A DNA stretch of 21,336 nt from Sphingomonadaceae bacterium. Lineage in GTDB: Bacteria; Pseudomonadota; Alphaproteobacteria; Sphingomonadales; Sphingomonadaceae. Below, piece after piece: positions 14,665-21,336 of the stretch. The notes under the pieces were generated by a model that worked only from the letters and a program-made list of their open reading frames with translations, was not told where the DNA came from and did not search any database. Position 1 is the stretch's first letter; each line of letters begins with the position of its first letter. Location: contig JACFNY010000002.1 of assembly GCA_019454625.1 (NCBI GenBank), positions 1,490 to 22,825 of the forward strand, given 5' to 3'. Made by a program: the position numbers and the translations under genes.

Positions 14665-15399
14665 ATGGGCGTATTGATGACTGTGAACGCGGGAGACCGG
14701 AACGGGTGCCGAATCCTCGTCGTGGACGACGTGGAGGCGAACCGTTCCGTGGTGTGCAGGCGGCTCGAACGCCTGAACTATACGGTGGTTTCGGCCGAGA
14801 GCGGCGAGGCCGCGCTCCAGCTCATCGAGAAATCGCCGCCCGATCTCGTGCTGCTCGACTACATGATGCCGAACATGAACGGCATCGACGTGCTGCGCGA
14901 GCTTCGCACCAATTCGCGCGTCAGCGAGGTGCCGGTGATCATGCTGACGGCGCGCGCGGACGCGCAGACCGTGGTCGCCTCGCTGGAAGCGGGCGCCGAC
15001 GACTATGTCTCGAAGCCCATCGACTTCGACGTGCTCGCCGCGCGCATCGAGGCGCAGCTCCAGCGCCGCCAGCACGCCGCCAACCTGAAGCTCGCCAACG
15101 CCAAGCTCGACGAGCGGGTGACGCGCCGCGCGATCGAGCTTTCGGAACTCGAGGAGCAGCTCGAACTCGAAAGCGAGCAGCGCCGTGTCCTCCAGAGCGA
15201 GGTCGAGCGCCTGATCGCCGACCGCAAGGCCGTGCTGACCGGCGGCATCAACCCCGATCTTATCGAGCCGCCGCTCCAGCGCATCGCGCAGATCGCCGAC
15301 AGCCTCGCCGACCCCGGGCGCGCCGACCTGCCGGTGAACCCGGCCGCGATCGCCGAGATCGCGGCGCTGGCGCGGCAGGCGCTCGGCGCCGTTCGCTAG
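14665..15399 (+). CDS. Response regulator with receiver domain and coiled-coil tail, no DNA-binding domain
   Basis: A 244-residue protein. The receiver domain (about 15-135) has the acidic pair Asp21/Asp22, phospho-acceptor Asp65 in LLDYMMP, Thr95 in IMLTARAD and Lys117 in VSKPID. All canonical positions are present. Beyond it, residues 138-185 are a heptad-like, Glu/Leu/Arg-rich coiled coil (LKLANAKLDERVTRRAIELSELEEQLELES). A final ~55 residues (TGGINPDLIEPPLQRIAQI...) match nothing I recognise. There is no HTH, GGDEF or HD-GYP output. The ATG at 14665 follows the kinase stop by 10 bases; ATG at 14677 (MTVNAG) is an alternative. The upstream gene codes for a GGDEF-EAL enzyme, so the regulator may control that enzyme by protein contact. 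Its stop overlaps the ZntB-like gene's stop on the other strand (CTAG). Confidence 0.88.
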   Translation: MGVLMTVNAGDRNGCRILVVDDVEANRSVVCRRLERLNYTVVSAESGEAALQLIEKSPPDLVLLDYMMPNMNGIDVLRELRTNSRVSEVPVIMLTARADAQTVVASLEAGADDYVSKPIDFDVLAARIEAQLQRRQHAANLKLANAKLDERVTRRAIELSELEEQLELESEQRRVLQSEVERLIADRKAVLTGGINPDLIEPPLQRIAQIADSLADPGRADLPVNPAAIAEIAALARQALGAVR

Positions 15400-16370
15400 C
15401 GGAACCAGCCCCTCGCGCGCAGCCACGCTAGGACGCCGACGGCAAGCGCGACGTTGAAACCGACAATGGCGTAGAAGGCCCACGCCTCGTCGGCGTAGGG
15501 GATGCCCGCGACGTTCATGCCGATGAGCCCCGTGATGAACGTGAGCGGCAGGAACACCGCCGAGACGATCGACAGCACGAGCGTGCGGTTGCCGACCGCC
15601 TCCTGACGGAGATCCGAAAGCTGGTCGGAAAGCACCGCGGCCTGATCGCGGACGGCGTCGATCTCCTCGATGATGCGGGTCACGCTGTTCGCGGCGGCGG
15701 CGAGGTTGATCCGGTCGCTTTCGTCGAAGAATCCGAACGGTCCGCTTGCAAGCTGCGAGAGCGCATCGCGCTGCGGCGAGATGTAGCGCCTGAGGCCGAT
15801 CGCCGTGCGGCGCACTTTGCCGATGCGCGGGCGCAGGTGCCGCCGCCGCTCGTCGATCACGTCCTCCTCCAGCAGGTCGAGGCTTTGCGAGAGGTCGTCG
15901 AGCGTATGGTCGATCCGCCGGATCAGCACGTCGGCGAGCTCCACGATGAAATCGCCCGCGTCGCGCACCGCGCGGTCGCGCAGCACGTGCTCCATGTCGG
16001 CGATGGCGAGCAGCGGCCGGAAGTTGATGCTGAGAACCTCGCCGGCCGTCACCCAGAGGCGGATCGAGACGAGATCGTCGGGGTCGGCGTCGGGGTTCTC
16101 GTTGACGCCGCGCAGGATCACGAGCGCGCCGTCGCCGATCTTCACGGCGCGCGGCCGCGTCTCGAGTTCGAGCAGCGCCCAGACCGCCGCTTCGGGGATG
16201 CCTGAACGGGTCTCCAGCCATTCGCGGCACGCCGCGTCGTTGCCGTCGATGTGGCGCCAGAGCAGCGCGCAGGACGGTGCCGCATCGGAGTCCGGCGGCG
16301 TGTCGATGCGCGTCGCCGCGCCGTCCGGCATGATCGTGTAGGCGAAACTGCCGTTCTCGGCTGCGTTCAC
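15396..16370 (-). CDS. ZntB-like CorA-family metal transporter
   Basis: A 324-residue protein of the CorA/ZntB family. A large N-terminal cytoplasmic domain (about 1-255) is rich in acidic and basic residues and ends in a long helix (SVTRIIEEIDAVRDQAAVLSDQLSDL...). Two helices follow at about 265-283 and 297-316. The signature GMN is at 284-286 within GLIGMNVAGIP; the following V-A-G-I-P and the RLWVTAGEVLSINFR segment are closer to ZntB (zinc) than to magnesium CorA. The direction and metal cannot be read from the sequence. The GTG start (16370) overlaps the siroheme synthase stop in a GTGA arrangement, so the two are translationally coupled, an unusual partnership. The end overlaps the response regulator stop on the opposite strand. 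Confidence 0.85.
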   Translation of the reverse strand: MNAAENGSFAYTIMPDGAATRIDTPPDSDAAPSCALLWRHIDGNDAACREWLETRSGIPEAAVWALLELETRPRAVKIGDGALVILRGVNENPDADPDDLVSIRLWVTAGEVLSINFRPLLAIADMEHVLRDRAVRDAGDFIVELADVLIRRIDHTLDDLSQSLDLLEEDVIDERRRHLRPRIGKVRRTAIGLRRYISPQRDALSQLASGPFGFFDESDRINLAAAANSVTRIIEEIDAVRDQAAVLSDQLSDLRQEAVGNRTLVLSIVSAVFLPLTFITGLIGMNVAGIPYADEAWAFYAIVGFNVALAVGVLAWLRARGWFR

Positions 16371-17143
16371 GGCGATCTCCGCAGGATGACGGTCAGCCCC
16401 GGGCGGACGCCGCCTGTCTCGCGTGTGAGGCGGACGGCGTCGCGCCGGCTGCGGTCGAGAACGGCGGCCGGAACATCTTCGCCGTGCACGATCGTGTCTG
16501 CGCGGGACAGGAGCCGAAGCTGCCGGAGCGTCAGGTCGTCGGGTTCGTCGCTCGTCAGCACGATCTCGTGGCGTTCGGCAGCGTGCGTGTCGCTCAGGGC
16601 GAGCGCGGCGTCGATCCGTGCCGCGGCGTCGGGCACGTCGCCGAGGGGGTCGAGCGCAGCGCCGGGGGCGAGCAGCCGGTCCCAGAACCGGCGCCGTCCC
16701 GATGGCGTCGGCCGGGCGTCCGTCACCCGCGCGCGCGCCGCGCGGATGCTGCGTGCAAGGTCGCCGAGCGACGCCGGGAGCAGCGCTTCCAGCCGTTCGC
16801 GCAGCGCCTTCGCAAGCGTCGCGGATGCCCCGCCCGTGCCGATGGCGACGAGCACGGGGGAACGGTCGACGATCGCGGGCACGGTGAAATCGCAGAGATC
16901 TGGACGGTCGACGACGTTGACGAGCAGCCCCTGCGCGCGAAGCGCTGCGACCTCGGCCGGACCTGTCTCGCGCGCAATGAACGCGATGCGTGCCGCCTCG
17001 GGATCGTCGGTCAGGAGCCCGCCCGCGCTTTCGATCAGCCGCCGCCTCGCCTCCGCCGCCTCGCCCTCGCCGACGAGCAGCACGGACAGGTCCTTCAGGT
17101 TCAGGAAGACGGGAAGCTGGTCCATCGGCGGCATGGATGCCAC
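16367..17143 (-). CDS. Precorrin-2 dehydrogenase/sirohydrochlorin ferrochelatase (CysG N-terminal type) with vestigial SUMT tail
   Basis: A 258-residue protein related to the CysG N-terminal half, which oxidises precorrin-2 with NAD and inserts iron to form siroheme. The Rossmann loop is LLVGEGEAA (22-30), weaker than the usual GGGxVA. NVVDRPDLCDFTVPAIVDRSPVLVAIGTGGASATLAKALRERLEALLP closely follows the CysG pattern, with the putative catalytic Asp79 in place. Residues about 193-241 (EPDDLTLRQLRLLSRAD..AVLD) align with the SUMT N-terminus of the separate enzyme encoded at 20378-21130, but the Gly-rich SAM loop is gone and the rest of the SUMT domain is absent. GTG at 17143 is used; ATG at 17134 or 17125 are equally possible, as none has a good ribosome site. 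It is co-translated with the ZntB-like gene. Confidence 0.85.
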   Translation of the reverse strand: MASMPPMDQLPVFLNLKDLSVLLVGEGEAAEARRRLIESAGGLLTDDPEAARIAFIARETGPAEVAALRAQGLLVNVVDRPDLCDFTVPAIVDRSPVLVAIGTGGASATLAKALRERLEALLPASLGDLARSIRAARARVTDARPTPSGRRRFWDRLLAPGAALDPLGDVPDAAARIDAALALSDTHAAERHEIVLTSDEPDDLTLRQLRLLSRADTIVHGEDVPAAVLDRSRRDAVRLTRETGGVRPGLTVILRRSP

Positions 17144-17183
17144 GCTCGCGCGGGGGTGGGAAGTGGGCGGCGCGTTGAAGGTC

Positions 17184-17262
17184 GTGCGTCTCTCGACTTC
17201 GCTCGGGATGAAATCCCTTTATACGCTACATCCATCATCCCGAGCGAAGTCGACGGACGCAC
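17184..17262. repeat. Inverted repeat, 28-bp arms with TCGACTTCGCTCGGGATGA core
   Basis: Arms at 17184-17211 and 17235-17262 are inverted copies with 26 of 28 positions matching, the mismatches being at 17191-17192. The shared core TCGACTTCGCTCGGGATGA spans 17193-17211 and, inverted, 17235-17253. The 23-base spacer is AT-richer (CCCTTTATACGCTACATCC). It fills most of the 135-bp gap between cysH and the siroheme synthase gene. As RNA it would form a strong stem-loop that could end or process the cysH transcript. I associate the core with palindromic repeats dispersed in sphingomonad genomes, which could not be checked here. Confidence 0.75.
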
Positions 17263-17278
17263 CACGGCGCCACGGCCG

Positions 17279-18025
17279 TCAGAAGCTCGGCAGCTCGCTG
17301 ACGCCGGTGTGGATGCCGCACTCGGTCTTGTCCCAGCCGCGCCAGCGCCCGGCGCGCGGGTCTTCGCCTGGTTTCACGACGCTGGTGCAGGGCTGGCAGC
17401 CGATCGAGAGATAGCCTTCCGCTTCCAGCGGATGGCGCGGCAGGTCGCGCTCGGTGAAATAGGCGTCGAGGTCGGCCTTCACCCAGTCGCCGAGCGGGTT
17501 CAGCTTCAGGCGTCCGTCCTCGATCTCGAAGCGGGGCAGGGCGGCGCGCGTCTGCGACTGGAACGCCTTGCGGCCGGAAATCCAGCTGTCGAGGCCCTGC
17601 TTGGCGCGGGCCAGCGGCTCCACCTTGCGGATCGCGCAGCAGCCGTCCGGGTCGTAGGACCAGCGCAGGCCCGTCGCGTCCTTCGCTTCAATGACGGCGG
17701 GGTCGGGCGTCACCACCTCGCGGTTCGTCATGCCCAGCCGGTCGAGCAGCTGTTCGCGGTAACGCTCGGTTTCCGGGAACATCTTCAGCGTGTCGACGAA
17801 CACCACCGGCACGTCCGGATCGACGCGCGCGACGAGATCGAGCAGCACGGCGCTCTCGGTGCCGAACGAGGAGACGACCGCGGTCCGCCCGAGCAGTTTT
17901 TCCGCGAACACCGCGCGCAGCATTTCCAGCGTGCCGACGCCCGCGAAGCGCGCATTCAGCGCGTCGGCATCCTCTTGCGTGTAGGCCGGGCGCACGTCGA
18001 TGGTGTCGACGGCGCGGCTAGCCAT
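17279..18025 (-). CDS. cysH: APS-type assimilatory sulfate reductase (CysH)
   Basis: A 248-residue enzyme reducing adenylyl sulfate to sulfite with thiol reductant. The PP-loop is SSFGTESAVLL (52-62). Cys129-Cys130 (DPDGCCAIRK) and Cys210/Cys213 (SIGCQPCTS) give the CC...CxxC pattern of a [4Fe-4S] cluster, which in this family goes with use of APS rather than PAPS. The catalytic cysteine is in KTECGIH (Cys236) near the C-terminus. The common label 'phosphoadenylyl-sulfate reductase' is thus probably imprecise. It is the last gene of the sulfur operon. Its ATG (18025) overlaps the DUF934 stop by 8 bases. The sulfite produced is the substrate of the CysI encoded two genes upstream. Confidence 0.92.
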   Translation of the reverse strand: MASRAVDTIDVRPAYTQEDADALNARFAGVGTLEMLRAVFAEKLLGRTAVVSSFGTESAVLLDLVARVDPDVPVVFVDTLKMFPETERYREQLLDRLGMTNREVVTPDPAVIEAKDATGLRWSYDPDGCCAIRKVEPLARAKQGLDSWISGRKAFQSQTRAALPRFEIEDGRLKLNPLGDWVKADLDAYFTERDLPRHPLEAEGYLSIGCQPCTSVVKPGEDPRAGRWRGWDKTECGIHTGVSELPSF

Positions 18026-18458
18026 TTTGTCCGGCCCCGTGCCGCAAGGCCCAGATCGGCACGGCTTCGTCCGCCGCGTGCTGATAGACGTGCGGATAAC
18101 GGTTCAGCGCGGCGTTCACGTCGTCCATGTCGAAGGGCGCGTTGGGCGCGAAACTGTCGAAGCCGCAGCGGCGCATGAACCAGACGAGGTCCACCAGAAC
18201 GTCGCCGGTGGCCTTGATCTCGCCGGTGTAGCCCATTTCGCGCAGGATGCGCGCGCTCGAAAAGCCGCGCCCGTCGCGGAAGCGCGGGAAGTCGATCTCC
18301 ACCAGCCGCACCCGTTCGAGCGTGGGCTCGAGGCGGCGCACATCATCGCCCGCCTCGATGCGGACGGAGCCGGCGTTCGACTGGTCGAGGAAGGCGTCGA
18401 GCGTCACCGCCGGCTCGTCGGCCTGCGGGTCGTCGCGGAAGCGCAGGACATCAACCAT
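18018..18458 (-). CDS. DUF934 protein of the sulfite reductase operon
   Basis: A 146-residue soluble protein. The segments VRLVEIDFPRFRDGRGFSSARILREMGYTGEIKATGDVLVDL and MRRCGFDSF are the hallmark of DUF934, a family regularly encoded between cysI and cysH in proteobacteria. No cofactor cysteines are present apart from Cys in RRCGF. Its role is not established; a part in sulfite reductase assembly or electron delivery is a reasonable guess from the neighbourhood only. It overlaps cysI by 8 bases at its start and cysH by 8 bases at its end, so it is translated as part of the operon. The ATG at 18458 is chosen by that overlap. Confidence 0.88.
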   Translation of the reverse strand: MVDVLRFRDDPQADEPAVTLDAFLDQSNAGSVRIEAGDDVRRLEPTLERVRLVEIDFPRFRDGRGFSSARILREMGYTGEIKATGDVLVDLVWFMRRCGFDSFAPNAPFDMDDVNAALNRYPHVYQHAADEAVPIWALRHGAGQNG

Positions 18459-20085
18459 AGATCGCATCCTTGAAGCCGTCCATGCCGACGCGGCGATAGG
18501 TATCGAGGAAGCGTTCGCCCGGCGCGCGGATCTCGCAATAGCGCTCGATCGCGCGTTCCACCGCATCGACGATGCCCGCCTCGTCGAAGCCGGGGCCGGT
18601 GATCTTGGCCTGGCTTGCATCCTCCGCGCCCGACCCGCCGAGCAGGAGCTGGTAGTTCTCCGTGCCCTTGCGGTCGACGCCGAGGATGCCGATGTGACCG
18701 GCGTGATGGTGGCCGCAGGCGTTGATGCAGCCGGAGACCTTGATCTTCAGCTCACCGAGGTCGCGCTGGCGCGCCGGATCGGCGAAGCGCTTGGCGATCT
18801 TCTGCGCCACGGGGATCGAGCGCGCGTTGGCGAGGCTGCAATAGTCGAGGCCGGGGCAGGCGATGATGTCGGTGACGAGGTCGAGGTTCGCCTCGCCGAG
18901 CCCGGCCTCGCGAAGTGCCTGCCACACCGCGTAGAGGTCCTGCTTGCGGACGTGCGGCAGCACGAGGTTCTGCGCGTGCGTCGCCCGCAACTCGTCGAAA
19001 CTGTAGCGCTCGGCGAGATCGGCCACGATTTCCATCTGGTCGGCCGAGATGTCGCCGGGAATCTGGCCGATCGGCTTCAGGCTGATGTTGACGATCGCGT
19101 AGCCGGGGGCCTTGTGCGCGGCCACCTGCCGGTCGACCCACAGCGCGAAATCGGGGTCGGAGCGGTCGATGTCCTCGGCAAGCCCGCTCTCGAACGGCGG
19201 CGGCGCGAAATAGGCGGCGATGCGGTCGTATTCGGCCTGCGGGAAATCCTGCTCCAGCGAAAGGAAGTGCGCGAACTCTTCCTCCACCTGACGGCGGAAT
19301 TCCTCCTCGCCCAGTTCATGGACGAGGATCTTCATGCGCTGCTTGTGGATGTTGTCGCGCCGGGCATGGCGGTTCCACACCCTGAGGATCGCCTGAAGAT
19401 AGGAGAAAATCTGGCCTGCGGGCAGGAAGTCGCGAATCTTGTAGGCGATGATCGGCGTGCGGCCCATGCCGCCGCCCGAATAGACCTCGAAGCCGATCTC
19501 GCCCGCATCCGATTTCACGATCCTGAGCGCGGTGTCGTGCCAGCGCAGCGCCGCGCGGTCCTCGGGCGTCGCGACGACGGCGATCTTGAACTTGCGCGGC
19601 AGGTAGCTGAATTCCGGCATGAACGTGGTCATCTGCCGGATCATCTCGGCCCACGGACGCGGGTCGATCGCCTCGCCCGCCGCGGCGCCGGCGTACTGGT
19701 CGGCGGAGATGTTGCGGATGCTCTCGCCGCTGGTCTGGATGGCGTGCATCTCCACCGTGGCGAGCTCAGCGAGGATGTCGGGCGCTTCCTCCAGCTTGAT
19801 CCAGTTGTACTGGATGTTCTGCCGGGTGGTGAAATGGCCGTAGCCGCGGTCGTAGACGCGCGCGATGTGCGCCAGCTTGCGCATCTGGCGGCTGTCCAGC
19901 GTGCCGTAGGGGATCGCGACGCGCAGCATGTAGGCGTGGAGCTGAAGATAAAGCCCGTTCTTGAGCCTCAGGGGCTTGAACTGGTCGTCGGTCAGCTTGC
20001 CTTCGATGCGGCGGCGCGTCTGGTCGCGGAATTCCTCGACCCGCGCATCGACCATCGCGCGGTCATACTGGTCGTACCTGTACAT
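18451..20085 (-). CDS. cysI: Sulfite (or nitrite) reductase hemoprotein, CysI-like
   Basis: A 544-residue siroheme/[4Fe-4S] protein reducing sulfite to sulfide with six electrons. Two repeats are visible: one with YGHFTTRQNIQYNWI (about 82-96) and SGESIRNISADQYAG (119-132), another with HVRKQDLYAVW and the cluster ligands. The four ligands are Cys410, Cys416 (ACPGLDYC) and Cys453, Cys457 (GCINACGHH), the standard CX5C...CX3C spacing. Its place among cysH, SUMT and the DUFs favours sulfite over nitrite. No CysJ partner is encoded here, so a ferredoxin or another donor is expected. Start: ATG at 20085, overlapping the DUF2849 stop as TGATG; ATG at 20097 is an alternative. Confidence 0.92.
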   Translation of the reverse strand: MYRYDQYDRAMVDARVEEFRDQTRRRIEGKLTDDQFKPLRLKNGLYLQLHAYMLRVAIPYGTLDSRQMRKLAHIARVYDRGYGHFTTRQNIQYNWIKLEEAPDILAELATVEMHAIQTSGESIRNISADQYAGAAAGEAIDPRPWAEMIRQMTTFMPEFSYLPRKFKIAVVATPEDRAALRWHDTALRIVKSDAGEIGFEVYSGGGMGRTPIIAYKIRDFLPAGQIFSYLQAILRVWNRHARRDNIHKQRMKILVHELGEEEFRRQVEEEFAHFLSLEQDFPQAEYDRIAAYFAPPPFESGLAEDIDRSDPDFALWVDRQVAAHKAPGYAIVNISLKPIGQIPGDISADQMEIVADLAERYSFDELRATHAQNLVLPHVRKQDLYAVWQALREAGLGEANLDLVTDIIACPGLDYCSLANARSIPVAQKIAKRFADPARQRDLGELKIKVSGCINACGHHHAGHIGILGVDRKGTENYQLLLGGSGAEDASQAKITGPGFDEAGIVDAVERAIERYCEIRAPGERFLDTYRRVGMDGFKDAIYG

Positions 20086-20381
20086 CAGATCACCCATCCC
20101 CCCGCCGTCGGATCGGCGGGCTTGATGTTGAGGTCGAGGCGCACGGTCGGGCCGGCGGCGCGGATGCGGTCCTTGATATGGCCGGGGCGCGGGCCTTCGG
20201 GCGTCGCCTCGCCGTCCACCACATAGGGCGCGTTCACGCGGCACGCGGCTTCCTCCGCGGCGGCGATGGCCTCGCCGTGGCCGTCGACGTCGGCCGCCTC
20301 GGCGATGTGGCGCGACCAGTCGCTGCCCGTCCACCAGACGACATCGCCGGTCTTGAGGTCGTTTCCCGTCAGCAGCTTCAC
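20085..20381 (-). CDS. DUF2849 domain protein
   Basis: A 98-residue protein read from GTG at 20381 (VKLLTGNDLKTGDVVWWTGSDW...) to the TGA at 20085. It is a small globular domain with a WWTGSDWSRHIAEA segment, then ADVDGHGEAIAAAEEAA and a NAPYVVDGE segment, matching DUF2849. The family sits beside cysI in many alphaproteobacteria. It has one Cys and no obvious cofactor motif; the function is unknown. The GTG overlaps the SUMT stop (GTGA) and the TGA overlaps the cysI ATG (TGATG), so it is a coupled operon member. The overlaps make a shared operon strongly likely. Confidence 0.85.
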   Translation of the reverse strand: MKLLTGNDLKTGDVVWWTGSDWSRHIAEAADVDGHGEAIAAAEEAACRVNAPYVVDGEATPEGPRPGHIKDRIRAAGPTVRLDLNIKPADPTAGGWVI

Positions 20382-21130
20382 GCCTGCATCTCCAGTGTCC
20401 TGATGTCCACGTCCGTGCCGAGCGCGGCGACGGCGCCGACGACGATCAGTGCCGGGCTCTTCACCGCGTGCCGCGCGACCGTGCCCTCGAGGTCGGCAAG
20501 GATGCTGCGGATGACGCGCGCGCCCGGCAGCGTGCCGCGTTCGAGGATCGCGACCGGCACGTCCGGCGTCAGCCCGTCCGCCATCAGCTTCTCGGCGATC
20601 GCGGCGGAGGTGGCGACGCCCATGTAGATGACGAGCGTGCGGCCCTTGCCGGCAAGCCCCGCCCAGTTCTGCTCGGTCAGGCTCTTGCACTGGCCGGCGA
20701 CGAAGCTGACGATCGAGGCGTGGTCGCGGTGCGTCAGCGGCATCAGCGCTTCCGCCGCCGCGCCGAGCGGCGACGAGATGCCGGGGACGACCTCGACGGG
20801 CACGCCCGCGGCGCGCGCGGCCTCCACTTCCTCGCCGCCCCGCCCGAAGATGAACGGATCGCCGCCCTTCACGCGCACGACGACATGCCCCGCCTTCGCC
20901 TCGGCGACGAGCAGCGCGTTGATCTCCGCCTGCGGCATCGTGTGGCGCGCGCGCCGCTTGGCGACGCTGATGCGGCGCGCATCGCGCGGCGCGAGGTCCA
21001 GCACGCGCGGGTCGACGAGCCCGTCGTGGACGACGACGTCTGCAAGCCCGAGCGCCCGCGCCGCGCGCAGCGTCAGAAGGTCCGGATCGCCCGGCCCGGC
21101 GCCGACGAGGATGAGTTTGCCCATGATCAT
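20378..21130 (-). CDS. cobA: Uroporphyrinogen-III C-methyltransferase (SUMT)
   Basis: About 250 residues. It uses SAM to methylate uroporphyrinogen III twice, giving precorrin-2 for siroheme. The P-loop is GAGPGDPDLLTLRA near the N-terminus. VRVKGGDPFIFGRGGEE, EVVPGISSPLGAAAEALMPLTHRDHA and the VIYMGVATS segment are the conserved SUMT blocks in order, and LERGTLPGARVI, LADLE and SPALIVVG end the domain. This is a stand-alone form; the precorrin-2 dehydrogenase partner is encoded at 16367-17143. ATG at 21130 (MIMGKLILVG) or 21124 (MGKLILVG) fit homologue lengths; the AGGAG upstream is 14 bases away, longer than ideal. It is the first gene of the leftward sulfur operon; its stop overlaps DUF2849. 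Confidence 0.92.
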   Translation of the reverse strand: MIMGKLILVGAGPGDPDLLTLRAARALGLADVVVHDGLVDPRVLDLAPRDARRISVAKRRARHTMPQAEINALLVAEAKAGHVVVRVKGGDPFIFGRGGEEVEAARAAGVPVEVVPGISSPLGAAAEALMPLTHRDHASIVSFVAGQCKSLTEQNWAGLAGKGRTLVIYMGVATSAAIAEKLMADGLTPDVPVAILERGTLPGARVIRSILADLEGTVARHAVKSPALIVVGAVAALGTDVDIRTLEMQA

Positions 21131-21336
21131 GGGTGCTAGATGGTCTCCTCGCGCGCGCAGGCCAAGCAAGGCTTTCTTTGGCAGGGCCAAGGCGGGCTTG
21201 ATGCGGTGGTCCCGGATTGATTGAAATCTTAACACCTGGATGCCATAGCGGCCCGCGCCCGCGATTCCGTTGGAGGTAACGGCCTAGCACTACTTTGGCA
21301 GAAGGTTGATTGCCGATGCGCTGAAGCAATATCCAC
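21131..21336. promoter_or_regulatory. Upstream region of the sulfur/siroheme operon
   Basis: 206 bp to the window edge. The part adjacent to the SUMT start has GAGGAG 14 bases before ATG. An AT-rich block (about 21218-21236, read leftward as GGTGTTAAGATTTCAATCAA) is a good location for the leftward promoter, but I cannot assign -35/-10 boxes. On the plus strand GGAGGT at 21272-21277 is not followed by a usable start within 12 bases. A TTG at 21307 opens a frame to the window edge (LIADALKQYP...), so a divergent gene is possible but unsupported. Confidence 0.3.

Noticed and set aside
18247..20226. 659-codon plus-strand frame opposite cysI
   Set aside because: The opposite strand encodes CysI with all four cluster cysteines; the plus frame has no recognisable domain and is a composition artefact.
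21307..21336. Possible divergent gene starting at TTG near the right edge
   Set aside because: Only ten codons are visible and the ribosome site is directly adjacent to the start; too little to support a gene.
1..21336. CRISPR array, tRNA, rRNA, phage or conjugation genes
   Set aside because: No regularly spaced repeats, cloverleaf sequences or rRNA motifs were seen, and no integrase, capsid or relaxase motif appears in any supported gene.

Overview
This is high-GC bacterial chromosome with tightly packed genes. The gene families suggest an alphaproteobacterium, most likely of the order Sphingomonadales. The pointers are an assimilatory sulfur operon of SUMT, DUF2849, CysI, DUF934 and an APS-type CysH, and an intergenic inverted repeat built on a TCGACTTCGCTCGGGATGA core that I associate with sphingomonads. 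That assignment is inference; no rRNA or other phylogenetic marker is present. I see no tRNA, rRNA, CRISPR array, phage gene, transposase or integrase.

Layout. (1) 1-97: the 5' end of a leftward exported protein. (2) 178-2083: a TelA-family protein followed by a two-helix membrane protein resembling XpaC. (3) 2162-4731: a rightward catabolic operon of acyl-CoA dehydrogenase, flavodoxin-fold protein and SDR oxidoreductase. It is convergent with a leftward Baeyer-Villiger-type monooxygenase (4872-6737). A 146-bp imperfect palindrome lies between the two, and its perfect 18-bp ends contain both stop codons. (4) 6890-7831: a hydroxymethylglutaryl-CoA lyase, divergent from the monooxygenase. (5) 7819-10454, leftward: a small secreted coiled-coil protein, an EamA/DMT exporter and an MFS transporter. 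(6) 10660-11244: a single-domain membrane protein of the urate hydroxylase PuuD family, followed by a good intrinsic terminator. (7) 11362-15399: a three-gene signalling operon of a GGDEF-EAL protein, a hybrid-less histidine kinase and a response regulator without a DNA-binding domain. (8) 15396-17143, leftward: a ZntB/CorA-like transporter and a precorrin-2 dehydrogenase/ferrochelatase. (9) 17279-21130, leftward: cysH, DUF934, cysI, DUF2849 and SUMT (read in the order SUMT to cysH), all overlapping by a few bases.

How the genes work together. Regions 8 and 9 cover siroheme synthesis (SUMT plus precorrin-2 dehydrogenase/ferrochelatase) and its use in sulfite reduction, with APS reductase supplying sulfite. 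No CysJ flavoprotein is present here. Regions 3 and 4 look like oxidative breakdown of a ketone or branched/cyclic substrate to acyl-CoA intermediates, but the substrate cannot be read from the sequence. Region 7 couples a phosphorelay to cyclic-di-GMP turnover.

Main points of interest: the stop-codon palindrome at 4729-4874; a decayed SUMT remnant on the C-terminus of the siroheme synthase; the loss of the inhibitory site and a degenerate AGDEF motif in the GGDEF-EAL protein; the undescribed DUF2849 and DUF934 partners of a CysJ-less sulfite reductase; and the palindromes upstream of the PuuD-like gene.
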